From NCBI GenBank assembly GCA_910583795.1, contig CAJTZQ010000064.1:1-22025 (forward strand): 22,025 nt of DNA, given 5' to 3'. Within the stretch, counting starts at the first letter, position 1. Every line of letters begins with the position of its first letter. Below the pieces are notes generated by a model, which ran no database searches, was not told the DNA's origin, and saw only the letters and a program-made list of their open reading frames with translations. Made by a program: the position numbers and the translations under genes. The stretch is from an uncultured Muribaculaceae bacterium (GTDB taxonomy: Bacteria; Bacteroidota; Bacteroidia; Bacteroidales; Muribaculaceae). Positions 14,426 to 22,007 of this stretch are shown one piece after another.

Positions 14426-16219
14426 TTACCGCAGCCAGTCGAGCGGATTAAGCTTCTCACGGTTGCGCCACACCTCAAAATGGATAGAACTTCTACTTCT
14501 GTCGTCCTCATCCGGAGCTAACGAACCGAGTCCCTGACCCGCGTTAACAGAATCGCCTACCTTGACAGAGGGTGATGCAATATTTCCATAGACAGTATAA
14601 TAGTTGCCATGATTTACAATCACCACAGTGTTGTAGCCCGGGATCATATACACTCCCGAAACCTTACCACCGTATACAGCCAAAGCTGACGAGCCGGCAC
14701 TTACTTCCGCGTCTATTCCGGGATTATCGTATATCACGTCAGGCAAATCAGGCAACGACTGTCTGCCAAACCGCGAAGTCACCTTGAATGATCCCGACAC
14801 AGGTTTTGGAAGGCTGCCTCTCATTGCGGCAAAATTACCTTTTGCAGAAGAAGCCACTGCCGAAGCCGTAGTTGAAGTGGCGCCCGAGGAAGTGCGCGGA
14901 GTGCGCTTCCTGGCATCCGCATAATTCTTATTCGATTCTTTTGAAGCCGACTTTCCGGCGTCGTCCTTTTTGGATTTTTTCGCAGCTTCTTTCGCAGCCT
15001 TTTTCTCAGCTTCTTTTCGTTTTGCCTCCAGTTGAGCCAATTCTTTTTTACGTTTTTCTTCCGCTTCCCTGGCTTTCTTGGCTGCCTTTTCCTGTTCCTT
15101 TCTTAATTTTTCAGCCTCTTCCTTAGCCTTTTTGTCACCAGCCTTGGCCTCCTTCTCCTTTTGTGCAAGAAGAATAGCCGCTTCTTCCTCAGCTTTCTTG
15201 GCAGCTTCAACCTCCGCCTTACGTTCCGCCTCCAAGCGAGCGAGCCGTTCCTCTTCTATACGGGCAAGGCGCTCCTCCTCGGCACGCTTGGCTGCCTCCT
15301 GCCGTGCACGTTCTTCTGCTGCCCGTCTTTCCTCTTCTGCAATCAGCGCGGAAATACGGTTGCGCAATTCATTTGCCTCAGCCTGCTTCTTGCTCAAATG
15401 AGTCTGTAATGCTTTTCCGTTTGCCTTTAAATCCGCCACAAGAGCATCCTGTTTGCCATACTGCTGCTGCAAGACAGACTGTTCAGATTTCTGAAGTCTT
15501 AATGCCTTGTCCTGTTCAGTCTTTGCTGAGGCAAGCTGGTCGCGCTGTGTCTTCAATTGGGCTGTCTTTTCCCCTATGGCTGCACTCTGACGGTCTTTCC
15601 ATGCGGAAAACTGCTTAAGATAGCGCATGCGCCTCAAAGCCTGATTGAAATTATCGGAAGCAAACACGAATGCAAGCCCCGACTTGTTTTTCTGAGCCAC
15701 ACGCATTTTTTTTACAGCCTTCAGATATTCGTCACGCAATTTCCGGAGTTCTGATTCATTTTTAGTGATTCCACTCTCCAGGGTTCCGATTTTTCCAGAC
15801 AAAGCGTTTATCTTTCCTGTGGTTTCAGATATTTTCTTTTTTGATGCAGATATCTCCCCCTCGAGCTTACCCAGCTCGCTCAGCCCCAGTCTCACCGATT
15901 TCTCATTTTCTTTGATCTGTTGCTCGGTAAGTCTGATCTCCTTCTGTGTCGCTTCCTGGCGTTTCTTCACATCAGCAGAAGTTTCTTTTTTTGTCGCAGT
16001 TTTTCTCTTATTTTTTGTCTGGGCGGATTTACTCCCGGCTGTCGCAGCGCTCTTCTTATTGGCAGACGTCTTGGCTTTACCGGAATTTCCTGCACGTTTC
16101 TTGCGGACTGCGGTTTTCTGTTGCGGATCTTGAGATGCATATACAGGCTCAGCCATGATTCCACACAAAAGAAGCATGACTAACGACAACAGGAAAAATC
16201 TTTTTGTATATTGTGACAT
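14426..16219 (-). CDS. EnvC-like murein hydrolase activator (degenerate LytM/M23)
   Basis: A 597-residue periplasmic protein that should activate septal peptidoglycan amidases rather than cut peptidoglycan itself. After a signal peptide (residues 1-28) come a basic Lys/Ala/Thr-rich stretch (30-85), a long coiled coil (about 85-300), a very Lys/Ala/Glu-rich helix (300-420) and a C-terminal LytM domain (468-597). The zinc ligands of active M23 enzymes are mostly missing. The HxGxD position reads DNPGID (498-503), and the second His of the HxH pair is absent, with IHFEV at 579-583. This matches EnvC-type activators. The TolA-like Lys/Ala helix is longer than in classical EnvC. The stop is one base from the heptamer array. 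It is the last gene of the dut operon, 25 bases after the DUF4292 gene. Confidence 0.9.
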   Translation of the reverse strand: MSQYTKRFFLLSLVMLLLCGIMAEPVYASQDPQQKTAVRKKRAGNSGKAKTSANKKSAATAGSKSAQTKNKRKTATKKETSADVKKRQEATQKEIRLTEQQIKENEKSVRLGLSELGKLEGEISASKKKISETTGKINALSGKIGTLESGITKNESELRKLRDEYLKAVKKMRVAQKNKSGLAFVFASDNFNQALRRMRYLKQFSAWKDRQSAAIGEKTAQLKTQRDQLASAKTEQDKALRLQKSEQSVLQQQYGKQDALVADLKANGKALQTHLSKKQAEANELRNRISALIAEEERRAAEERARQEAAKRAEEERLARIEEERLARLEAERKAEVEAAKKAEEEAAILLAQKEKEAKAGDKKAKEEAEKLRKEQEKAAKKAREAEEKRKKELAQLEAKRKEAEKKAAKEAAKKSKKDDAGKSASKESNKNYADARKRTPRTSSGATSTTASAVASSAKGNFAAMRGSLPKPVSGSFKVTSRFGRQSLPDLPDVIYDNPGIDAEVSAGSSALAVYGGKVSGVYMIPGYNTVVIVNHGNYYTVYGNIASPSVKVGDSVNAGQGLGSLAPDEDDRSRSSIHFEVWRNREKLNPLDWLR

Positions 16220-16244
16220 GTGATGTAAGGTAAGATTATCCGGA

Positions 16245-17063
16245 TCAGAAAGATTTCATGAAATCCGGGAAACTGAGCCGGGTATATTTTTCATTTAGTT
16301 TAATCGGCTGCACAGGGGAACCGTTCCAATCGGGTAAATCCAATTCCAATGTGCCACCCTTACTTTTTTCAGGCGACTGATATATCACCGACAGGTCGTA
16401 ACCCTTATTGTAATATCCATAGGTGAGACTCACCATTGTGCCGGGCTTTGACAACGGCAATACAAGAAGAGCGGCTGGACGAGCCATACCGTCTATAAGA
16501 TATCCATAATTAAACTCTTCAAGAGCCACGTCTCCTACCGGGAGTAACGAGAATTGTCCGTCAGCCTCCTGATATATCTCCACATTTTCCTTAATCTCAG
16601 GAGTCAACAAACCCAGACCGGCTATCACCGGACGAGCCAAAAGGATGTTTTGCACGTCAGACAAAGTGCCGGGATAATGGGCGAGTACTTGAGAGAGGGG
16701 TTCCTTCACAAATGTCTTTTTCATTTTATTGACCACGAGCAGGGTGTCGCAATAAATTTCTGCTCGCCCTACCTCCCCCATGAAAGGGGCCCTCAATGAG
16801 ATCAACACCGAGCTATCACGCTCCATATATATCTTCACACTCGGACTGACCGGAAGCCCCTCCATTTTTAGTTTACCGGAAACGGAGACAGTGCTCCAGT
16901 CTTCATATAAAGAAGAAATGGAATCAACCAGTTCTCCTTTCATAGAAGCGTCAACAGGCTTCTGGGAATACGCATATCCGGTAAATAAAACCGCAGACAA
17001 CATTGTCAGCACAACCTTGACAACCGATATTTTTTTTAACACTTTAATCATCTGTTTCATCAA
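16245..17063 (-). CDS. DUF4292 protein (LolA/LolB-like envelope protein)
   Basis: A 272-residue exported protein of the DUF4292 type, found between a TPR protein and an EnvC-like protein in Bacteroidales. It shows the family pattern: SISSLYEDWSTVSVSGKLKMEG, SVLISLRAPFMGEVGRAEIYCDTLLVVNKMKKTFVKEP, then a beta-rich second half ending YTRLSFPDFMKSF. This resembles the LolA/LolB lipoprotein-carrier fold, so a role in outer-membrane assembly is inferred. The signal (VVLTMLSAVLFTGYAYSQ) lacks a lipobox cysteine, whereas I expect many relatives to be lipoproteins, so this one is probably soluble in the periplasm. An alternative start at the fifth codon would change little. It begins 18 bases after the TPR gene. 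Confidence 0.85.
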   Translation of the reverse strand: MMKQMIKVLKKISVVKVVLTMLSAVLFTGYAYSQKPVDASMKGELVDSISSLYEDWSTVSVSGKLKMEGLPVSPSVKIYMERDSSVLISLRAPFMGEVGRAEIYCDTLLVVNKMKKTFVKEPLSQVLAHYPGTLSDVQNILLARPVIAGLGLLTPEIKENVEIYQEADGQFSLLPVGDVALEEFNYGYLIDGMARPAALLVLPLSKPGTMVSLTYGYYNKGYDLSVIYQSPEKSKGGTLELDLPDWNGSPVQPIKLNEKYTRLSFPDFMKSF

Positions 17064-17081
17064 CTGTTCTGACCCTCTGTC

Positions 17082-18881
17082 TTATTTGAAAAAGAATGTC
17101 TTATGCGCCACTTTTTTCTTGAGGAGTTCATTTTCAGGTTCAAGCTCCAATGCTCGCTCCCAATTTTTGAGAGCTTCCTCAGGCTGATGGTTCATAAAAT
17201 ATATGTCGCCTAAATGATGATAATATTCAGCCGCCGGTTCTCCTGCAAGTTCAGCCGTCTCGACAGCCTGTTTCTGATATTCCAACGCCTCCTTATAATC
17301 TTTCCTTTTAAACAAAACCCATGCATACGTGTCAAGATAGGTCTCATTTTCCGGATCCTGGTCCAGAGCCTCCTTACTCATCTTGATAGCCTTGTCAAGA
17401 TCCCCGTCTGTTTCCGTCAGGAAATAGGCATAGTTGTTGAGTGTAAGAGGACTTGAGGCATAAAAGAACAATGCATTGTCGTAAGCTTTAAAGGTTTTGT
17501 CGATTTCACCCGCAGTGTAATACATGTCGCCGAGCATTGTATAGAGAGAGCACAGACGGGTAAGCCCGTCGAAGTTCAAGCTTCCCCTGAATTTAGTATC
17601 GGAGATCGAATCGGTCAGCGGAAGATCCGGATTTGCCTCATGTATCAGCTCGGCATAAGCTTTTTCCGCTTCTTCAAAATTCTTCTCGGTCGTTGCCGCC
17701 GACGCATACATCAGTTTAAGTCCGTTGGGTACCTCGATATGGGCGGCGGCACGATGATATGTCTTCATGGCGTCGGCGCCTCTTTCGTCAGCAAGCTGAT
17801 ACTGCATGAGCTGACCCCAATATGACACATTGTTAGGATCAAGGTCGATGGCATAGCCGATCTGCTCCTCGGCATCTTTGTAATCGCCTTTTGCCCCGCT
17901 ATAGCGTGCGGCGAGATCAAGCACAACCGGCTCGTGGGGATATTGCTCCATCAAAACTGAAAACAGATGGTCGCCACGCCCTGTGTCGCTTTTGTCGTTG
18001 AGCAAAGACTGAAGATACTCCTCCAGAAACGAGACCTTCTCTTCAAGCATAAAATCTTCAGAAAGAAGCGCCTCATACATCTTATTATCAAATTCCACAC
18101 TGTCCCCGATATTTTTATAATAATTGGCGAGCGCCATTTTCACAGTGCCGTTTCCGGGATTCATTTCCTCAGCCTGATGGAAATAGGCAAGGGTGGAATC
18201 GTTATTACCGATCACTTCGTAAAGATTGCCTTTAAGAATCCTGAACGTCGGCTCGTTCGGATTATATTCTATCAGGGCAGTCGCCTCGTCAACCGCTCCC
18301 GTCGTATCTCCGAGAGAAAGCATATAACTCATCTTCTTGAGTGACACCTGAGGAGATTTTCCTTGTGCATTCTCATATCTGTCAAGAGCATTAATAGCCT
18401 TCTTTCCCTGATGATCCGCCATATATGCTTCTGCGAGCTGCAAGAGTGTCATGTCGGCGGTGGGATAAATGGAATCAAGACGTTCATAAATCCTAATTGC
18501 CTCCGATATCGTGTCAAGACGTCCTGCCACATATGCATAAGAAAGAGACTCGTTCTTATCCCCCGGATATTTGTCAACAAACTGACGCATATATTCAAGC
18601 GAGCGCAACAATTCCGTTTCGCTCTGCAACGTGTCGGTCTTGACCATAAGTCTGGTCATGCCGTATGCACTTGCCGCTTCATCATATGAAGGATCTAAGG
18701 AATAAGCCTTCTTGAAATATTCGTATGCGGCGATATTATTGCCTTCAGCCTGACGGCGCGCCCCCTCAAGATAATAATAACGGGCTTTCTTGCGCAACTC
18801 ATCATTACCCGCAAATGCACCGGCAGTGACCATTGCCACGACTCCGAGGAGCAATAATATTATGACAGGATTCTTTTTCAA
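17082..18881 (-). CDS. Large periplasmic TPR protein
   Basis: A 599-residue protein with a cleavable signal (IILLLLGVVAMVTAGAFA, residues 6-24) followed almost entirely by TPR helices. Clear repeats include ARRQAEGNNIAAYEYFKKAYSLDPSYDEA near residues 41-69, YSGAKGDYKDAEEQIGYAIDLDPNN, LDKAIKMSKEALDQDPENETYLDTYAWVLFKRKDYKEALEY and LGDIYFMNHQPEEALKNWERALELEPENE. It is a protein-interaction scaffold in the periplasm. Conserved linkage with the DUF4292 and EnvC-like genes points to work on envelope assembly, but the partner is not known. It lies 33 bases after dut. Confidence 0.9.
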   Translation of the reverse strand: MKKNPVIILLLLGVVAMVTAGAFAGNDELRKKARYYYLEGARRQAEGNNIAAYEYFKKAYSLDPSYDEAASAYGMTRLMVKTDTLQSETELLRSLEYMRQFVDKYPGDKNESLSYAYVAGRLDTISEAIRIYERLDSIYPTADMTLLQLAEAYMADHQGKKAINALDRYENAQGKSPQVSLKKMSYMLSLGDTTGAVDEATALIEYNPNEPTFRILKGNLYEVIGNNDSTLAYFHQAEEMNPGNGTVKMALANYYKNIGDSVEFDNKMYEALLSEDFMLEEKVSFLEEYLQSLLNDKSDTGRGDHLFSVLMEQYPHEPVVLDLAARYSGAKGDYKDAEEQIGYAIDLDPNNVSYWGQLMQYQLADERGADAMKTYHRAAAHIEVPNGLKLMYASAATTEKNFEEAEKAYAELIHEANPDLPLTDSISDTKFRGSLNFDGLTRLCSLYTMLGDMYYTAGEIDKTFKAYDNALFFYASSPLTLNNYAYFLTETDGDLDKAIKMSKEALDQDPENETYLDTYAWVLFKRKDYKEALEYQKQAVETAELAGEPAAEYYHHLGDIYFMNHQPEEALKNWERALELEPENELLKKKVAHKTFFFK

Positions 18882-18914
18882 TTGAATTTGTTTTTATTTT
18901 AGTTGTAAGTTGAT

Positions 18915-19361
18915 TCAGACCGTGCCGGTATGCCCGAAGGCACCCCCCTCACGTTTGGTGTGGTCAAGTTCCTTGACTTCGTCCCATTCGACGTGAGAAT
19001 ATTGCTTTATGACCATCTGGCAAATCCTCTCGCCGTCGTTGACAACATAATCGTCTTGCCCGAGATTAATAAGTATTATCCCTATCTCTCCCCTATAGTC
19101 TGCATCGACAGTTCCGGGAGTGTTGGCAATCGACAATCCGTAATTCAAAGCGAGCCCTGACCTCGGTCTGATCTGGCATTCATATCCTTGTGGCAACTGA
19201 ATATATAGGCCCGTGGGTATGAGCGCACGCTGTCCGGGTTTAAGAGTTACGGCACCCTCAGGGAGAAAAGCCCTGACGTCCATACCTGCTGCCTCGAATG
19301 TGCTGTAAGCGGGAAGCGGGTGATGGCTCTTGTTGATTATCTTGACTTTAATTCTATCCAT
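18915..19361 (-). CDS. dut: dUTP diphosphatase (dUTPase)
   Basis: A 148-residue trimeric dUTPase. It hydrolyses dUTP to dUMP and diphosphate, keeping uracil out of DNA and feeding dTMP synthesis. All five family motifs are present in order: AGMDVRAF (25-32), PRSGLA (66-71), GTVDADYRGE (83-92), ERICQMVI (111-118) and REGGAFGHTG (137-146). Length and motif spacing are normal for the family, so the enzyme should be fully active. It is the first gene of an operon with three envelope genes, and the gaps of 33, 18 and 25 bases support cotranscription. A -7 element lies about 94 bases upstream of the ATG. Confidence 0.97.
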   Translation of the reverse strand: MDRIKVKIINKSHHPLPAYSTFEAAGMDVRAFLPEGAVTLKPGQRALIPTGLYIQLPQGYECQIRPRSGLALNYGLSIANTPGTVDADYRGEIGIILINLGQDDYVVNDGERICQMVIKQYSHVEWDEVKELDHTKREGGAFGHTGTV

Positions 19362-19454
19362 AGTTTAGTGGATTTTTAAGAGAATGACAAGGCATTCCCC
19401 TCTATGTCTAACCGCGACATGGCATCAAAAGTTTCCATTCGCCGCTGGAAAATA

Positions 19455-19462
19455 CAAAATTA
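19455..19462 (-). promoter_or_regulatory. Possible -7 element for the dut operon
   Basis: Minus-strand TAATTTTG matches TAnnTTTG, with no clear TTTG about 20 bases upstream. It would give a leader of about 87 bases. It lies downstream of the ferredoxin terminator, which agrees with separate transcription of dut. Confidence 0.45.
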
Positions 19463-19497
19463 ATAAAAAGCGTTCTAATTTTATCACATTGGCTAAT

Positions 19498-19533
19498 AAA
19501 AAATCAGACCGCCTTAGATAACTAAGACGGTCT
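19498..19533 (-). terminator. Rho-independent terminator of the ferredoxin gene
   Basis: On the minus strand AGACCGTCTTAG / CTAAGGCGGTCT with a 4-base loop (one wobble pair), followed by six T (19503-19498). It lies 24 bases after the ferredoxin stop. Confidence 0.9.
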
Positions 19534-19557
19534 TGTTTTCTTGCCTTGACAGGGAGA

Positions 19558-19725
19558 TTAACCCTCGCTGATAGCGTCGTTGGGGCAAACCTGAGCACAG
19601 CTGCCACAGCTGATGCAAGTGTCAGGATCAATTTTGTAGATATCTCCCTCAGAGATTGCGTCTACAGGACATACAGACATACAAGTTCCGCATGCGATGC
19701 AGTTGTCGCCAATTACGTAAGCCAT
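19558..19725 (-). CDS. 2[4Fe-4S] ferredoxin, 55 residues
   Basis: A small electron carrier with two four-iron clusters. The motif CxxCxxCxxxCP occurs twice: Cys 9, 12, 15 and 19, and Cys 37, 40, 43 and 47, each ending CP. The two halves are near repeats (VCPVDAISEG and VCPNDAISEG), as in clostridial-type ferredoxins. It probably serves pyruvate:ferredoxin oxidoreductase, hydrogenase or similar low-potential enzymes of an anaerobe. The ATG at 19725 begins MAYVIGDNCIACG. It is transcribed alone, with a consensus promoter and a strong terminator. Confidence 0.97.
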   Translation of the reverse strand: MAYVIGDNCIACGTCMSVCPVDAISEGDIYKIDPDTCISCGSCAQVCPNDAISEG

Positions 19726-19772
19726 AATTAAATGATTTAATTTTGTTGTTAGTTATTAGAGTTATTCTTGTG

Positions 19773-19804
19773 CAAATTTAGAATTTCCTTATGAATCCCG
19801 CAAA
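19773..19804 (-). promoter_or_regulatory. Consensus Bacteroidetes promoter of the ferredoxin gene
   Basis: On the minus strand TTTG (19804-19801), a 20-base spacer, then TAAATTTG (19780-19773) match the consensus fully. The expected leader is about 40 bases. Confidence 0.8.
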
Positions 19805-19914
19805 AAAATAACATTTAATCCGCGTAATTTGAATTGATTCCAAATAACGGCAACCCATTGGGAATTGCTTTGCAAACGCTTTTTTTCCATTTTTAACCTA
19901 TTTTTACGCCAATA

Positions 19915-19958
19915 TTTGCATTTCATCCTTATTTTATCGGTAAATTTGATTAATTTTG
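19915..19958 (+). promoter_or_regulatory. Promoter of the second glycosyltransferase gene
   Basis: TTTG at 19915-19918, a 22-base spacer, then TAAATTTG at 19941-19948, with a second -7-like TAATTTTG at 19951-19958. The TTG at 19956 that would start a longer protein lies inside this element, so translation must begin further down, at the ATG at 19992. Confidence 0.65.
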
Positions 19959-19991
19959 CATACAGCCTCCAAACGACGGCTGCCTGACGTC

Positions 19992-20747
19992 ATGTTGAAG
20001 CAACCCCTTATATCTATTATCACAATCACATTCAACGCTTCCCAACAGCTTCCTCCTACAATGAAGTCTATCGCGGAACAAAAATGTAGTGATTTCGAGC
20101 ATATCATCATTGATGGCGCATCGCGCGACAATACTATTGAAATAGCCCGTCGCGAAGGAGTGGAGTCCCTAAGAATTCTCAGTGAACCCGACCGAGGACT
20201 TTACGATGCCATGAACAAAGGGCTTCGTATGGCAAAAGGGAAATACGTGCTGTTTCTTAATGCCGGCGATGCATTCCATTCCCCAGACGTATTGGCACGC
20301 TACGAAACGGCTGCACGCAAAAATCCCGACATAATTTACGCCGACACAATAATTGTCAACGAGCAAAGGGAGATGATTGCTCCACGCCATCTTTCTGCCC
20401 CTGATGTATTAACGTTTCAGTCTTTCGCATCCGGCATGCTTGTATGCCATCAGGCTTTCATGGTGCGTAAAGATATCGCACCGCGCTACGACACGTCATA
20501 TCGTTTTTCCGCCGACTATGACTGGACCGTGAAATGTCTGCAAAAATCTAAACCGGGAAGATGTATCAATCTCAGGATAATCGCAATAGATTACTTGAAC
20601 GACGGTCTGACAGACAAAAACAAAGCCAAGTCTCTTCTTGAGAGATTTAAAATAATGAAGCAGCACTACGGGCTGCTCCCCACTCTTTCTAATCATGTCA
20701 GTTTTTTAGGAAGAGCGTTGAAACGTAATTTATCATCAAGATTCTGA
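19992..20747 (+). CDS. Family 2 glycosyltransferase, WcaA-like
   Basis: A 251-residue GT-A glycosyltransferase of the type found in capsule and exopolysaccharide loci. It begins MLKQPLISIITITFN, with IIIDGASRDNT at 38-48, then DRGLYDAMNKG at 68-78 and FLNAGD at 88-93, where the final Asp stands in for the usual DxD. FSADYDWTVKCL near residue 180 is the acceptor and catalytic-base region. An upstream in-frame TTG at 19956 would add 12 residues, but it overlaps the promoter -7 element, and the GT2 fold starts just after the ATG used here. Its sugar substrate cannot be read from sequence. The AraC-family gene follows after 15 bases and is probably cotranscribed. Confidence 0.9.
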   Translation: MLKQPLISIITITFNASQQLPPTMKSIAEQKCSDFEHIIIDGASRDNTIEIARREGVESLRILSEPDRGLYDAMNKGLRMAKGKYVLFLNAGDAFHSPDVLARYETAARKNPDIIYADTIIVNEQREMIAPRHLSAPDVLTFQSFASGMLVCHQAFMVRKDIAPRYDTSYRFSADYDWTVKCLQKSKPGRCINLRIIAIDYLNDGLTDKNKAKSLLERFKIMKQHYGLLPTLSNHVSFLGRALKRNLSSRF

Positions 20748-20762
20748 CAAAATCACGTTTTT

Positions 20763-21662
20763 ATGCATAACCAAATTTCTTCTACCAATTCTGAAGTCAT
20801 CACAATTCAGGAGATTATACGCAATGTAAATGCAGACAACCTGAATGAGGATATCATTGTATTCGATCTTGTCGTAGGCCACCAGATCAAAGATGTTTAT
20901 CCTTTGAGAATAGACTCTCTTATGATAGCGTTGTGTACGGAAGGATCCGGAAAAATTGGTATCGACCTACGCGAATATGACCTTAAAAAAAATTCGCTTA
21001 TGGTGATCCAACCGAAAAATTATATCTACCTTTCGCAATATTCCGATGATTTCAAAGGCTCAGTGATGGCATGCTCAAAACATCTTGTTCAAGACGTTTT
21101 ACCAAAGCTCACAGATATCCTCCCTCTGCTTATCCACCATAGAACGGAACCTGTAACCAATCTCACAGATGAAGAGTCTGAAGGGATAAAGACCTTCCTG
21201 TCTTTCATAAGATCGAAACTCAGGGGACCAAGGACACATTTCCTTAAGCAGAAAGTCCATTGCATGCTCCAGGCTGCTCTTTATGAGATGATGGATATCA
21301 ATCAAAAGAATTCACAACATGTGGAGGGCACCAAGTCGCGAAAAGAAGAGATTATGGCTAAATTCATATTAGCTGTCAGTGAAGATTTCAGGACACAACG
21401 CCAGGTGGCATATTATGCACACAAACTGTTTATCACTCCAAAACATTTATCATCTGTAGTAAAAGAACTTTCCGGACGGACAGCGGGAGACTGGATTGAG
21501 AATTATGTCATCATGGAAGCGAAAGTTCTTTTGAAGACAACAGACATGACAATACAGGAGATAGCGGTTGCCTTAAACTTCCCGAATCAATCTTTCTTCG
21601 GTAAATATTTCAAACATCACACTGAATACTCTCCCACAGCCTACCGAAGAAAATTCTCCTGA
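20763..21662 (+). CDS. AraC-family transcription regulator
   Basis: A 299-residue regulator with an N-terminal cupin-like sensor domain (about 35-130: FDLVVGHQIKDVYPLRIDSLMIALCTEGSGKIGID) and two C-terminal AraC helix-turn-helix motifs. The first holds YYAHKLFITPKHLSSVVKELSG. The second holds MTIQEIAVALNFPNQSFFGKYFKHHTEYSPTAYRRKFS, the family signature. It resembles the AraC proteins common in Bacteroidetes that bind a small ligand or respond to surface cues. Its target may be the glycosyltransferase just upstream or a distant gene. A long palindromic terminator follows 10 bases after the stop. Confidence 0.92.
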   Translation: MHNQISSTNSEVITIQEIIRNVNADNLNEDIIVFDLVVGHQIKDVYPLRIDSLMIALCTEGSGKIGIDLREYDLKKNSLMVIQPKNYIYLSQYSDDFKGSVMACSKHLVQDVLPKLTDILPLLIHHRTEPVTNLTDEESEGIKTFLSFIRSKLRGPRTHFLKQKVHCMLQAALYEMMDINQKNSQHVEGTKSRKEEIMAKFILAVSEDFRTQRQVAYYAHKLFITPKHLSSVVKELSGRTAGDWIENYVIMEAKVLLKTTDMTIQEIAVALNFPNQSFFGKYFKHHTEYSPTAYRRKFS

Positions 21663-21671
21663 TGAATATAT

Positions 21672-21724
21672 GGCAATAAAAAGAGGCAAATACTGAATTC
21701 AGTATTTGCCTCTTTTTTATTGCC
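21672..21724. terminator. Long bidirectional terminator
   Basis: GAGGCAAATACTGAA / TTCAGTATTTGCCTC is a perfect stem (21683-21697 and 21698-21712), flanked by A and T runs, and the palindrome extends outward to GGCAATAAAA / TTTTATTGCC with one extra T. It separates the AraC gene from the oppositely oriented 5S region. Confidence 0.9.
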
Positions 21725-21751
21725 TACACACATTTTCTTATTGCATATTGT

Positions 21752-21786
21752 AAAAAGATCCGACCGACATTGCTGTCAACCGGACC
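21752..21786 (-). terminator. Terminator after the 5S-like copy (distal)
   Basis: The minus-strand stem of 13 pairs starts GGTCCGGTTGACA and ends TGTCGGTCGGATC with a GCAA loop, then five T. It is a variant of the hairpin at 21976-22005: several bases differ, but all 13 positions still pair, counting G-U. Confidence 0.9.
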
Positions 21787-21797
21787 TGATACGCTGT

Positions 21798-21829
21798 AAA
21801 ACAGAAACGCCGACCATTTCGGTCGGCGT
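21798..21829 (-). terminator. Terminator after the 5S-like copy (proximal)
   Basis: On the minus strand ACGCCGACC / GGTCGGCGT with a GAAAT loop, followed by TTCTGTTTT. It starts 4 bases after the shared 3' end of the 5S-like gene, so two terminators stand in series here. Confidence 0.85.
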
Positions 21830-21832
21830 CCA

Positions 21833-21964
21833 TAAGGCGGCGATTACCTACTCTCCCGCTTTCGCCCAATATCAACACGGTCATCGGCGTGACAAGGCTT
21901 GACTTCTCTGTTCGGCCAAAACCGGGAAACCGAAGAGGTGGAGCCCGGGATGTCATGCCTGTAT
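21833..21964 (-). rRNA. 5S rRNA-like gene, aberrant copy
   Basis: Read on the minus strand it has clear 5S blocks: CTCCACCTCTT, CCGAACAGAGAAG, GTCAAGCC, CACGCCGATG and GGGAGAGTAGG, ending ATCGCCGCC. It is not a normal 5S. The conserved CCCATTCCGAAC loop is replaced by a longer stretch (+ strand 21914-21931 region) whose ends TTCGG and CCGAA can pair. The GATGGTA loop-E stretch is replaced by about 17 bases (21865-21881). The 5' strand also appears to carry a small insertion (TCCC). The gene boundaries are approximate. CATACAGGC and GCCTTATG can pair as helix I with one bulged base. It lies after another 5S gene at the window edge, so it is the last of a tandem pair. Confidence 0.7.
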
Positions 21965-21968
21965 GTAC

Positions 21969-22005
21969 AAAAAAAGATCCGACCGACATTGCTGTCGATC
22001 GGACC
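21969..22005 (-). terminator. Terminator between the two 5S genes
   Basis: On the minus strand GGTCCGATCGACA / TGTCGGTCGGATC with a GCAA loop and seven T (21975-21969). It directly follows the 3' end of the 5S gene that runs off the window. Confidence 0.9.
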
Positions 22006-22007
22006 TC

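Noticed and set aside
15078..16183. Several plus-strand ORFs rich in Ser, Ala and Leu
   Set aside because: They are antisense shadows of the Lys/Ala/Glu-rich EnvC-like gene, kept open by its low-complexity codons.
19956..19991. TTG start adding 12 residues to the second glycosyltransferase
   Set aside because: The TTG is part of a TAnnTTTG promoter element, and the extra residues do not belong to the GT2 fold.
21738..21989. 83-codon minus-strand ORF
   Set aside because: It overlaps the 5S-like gene and three terminator hairpins.
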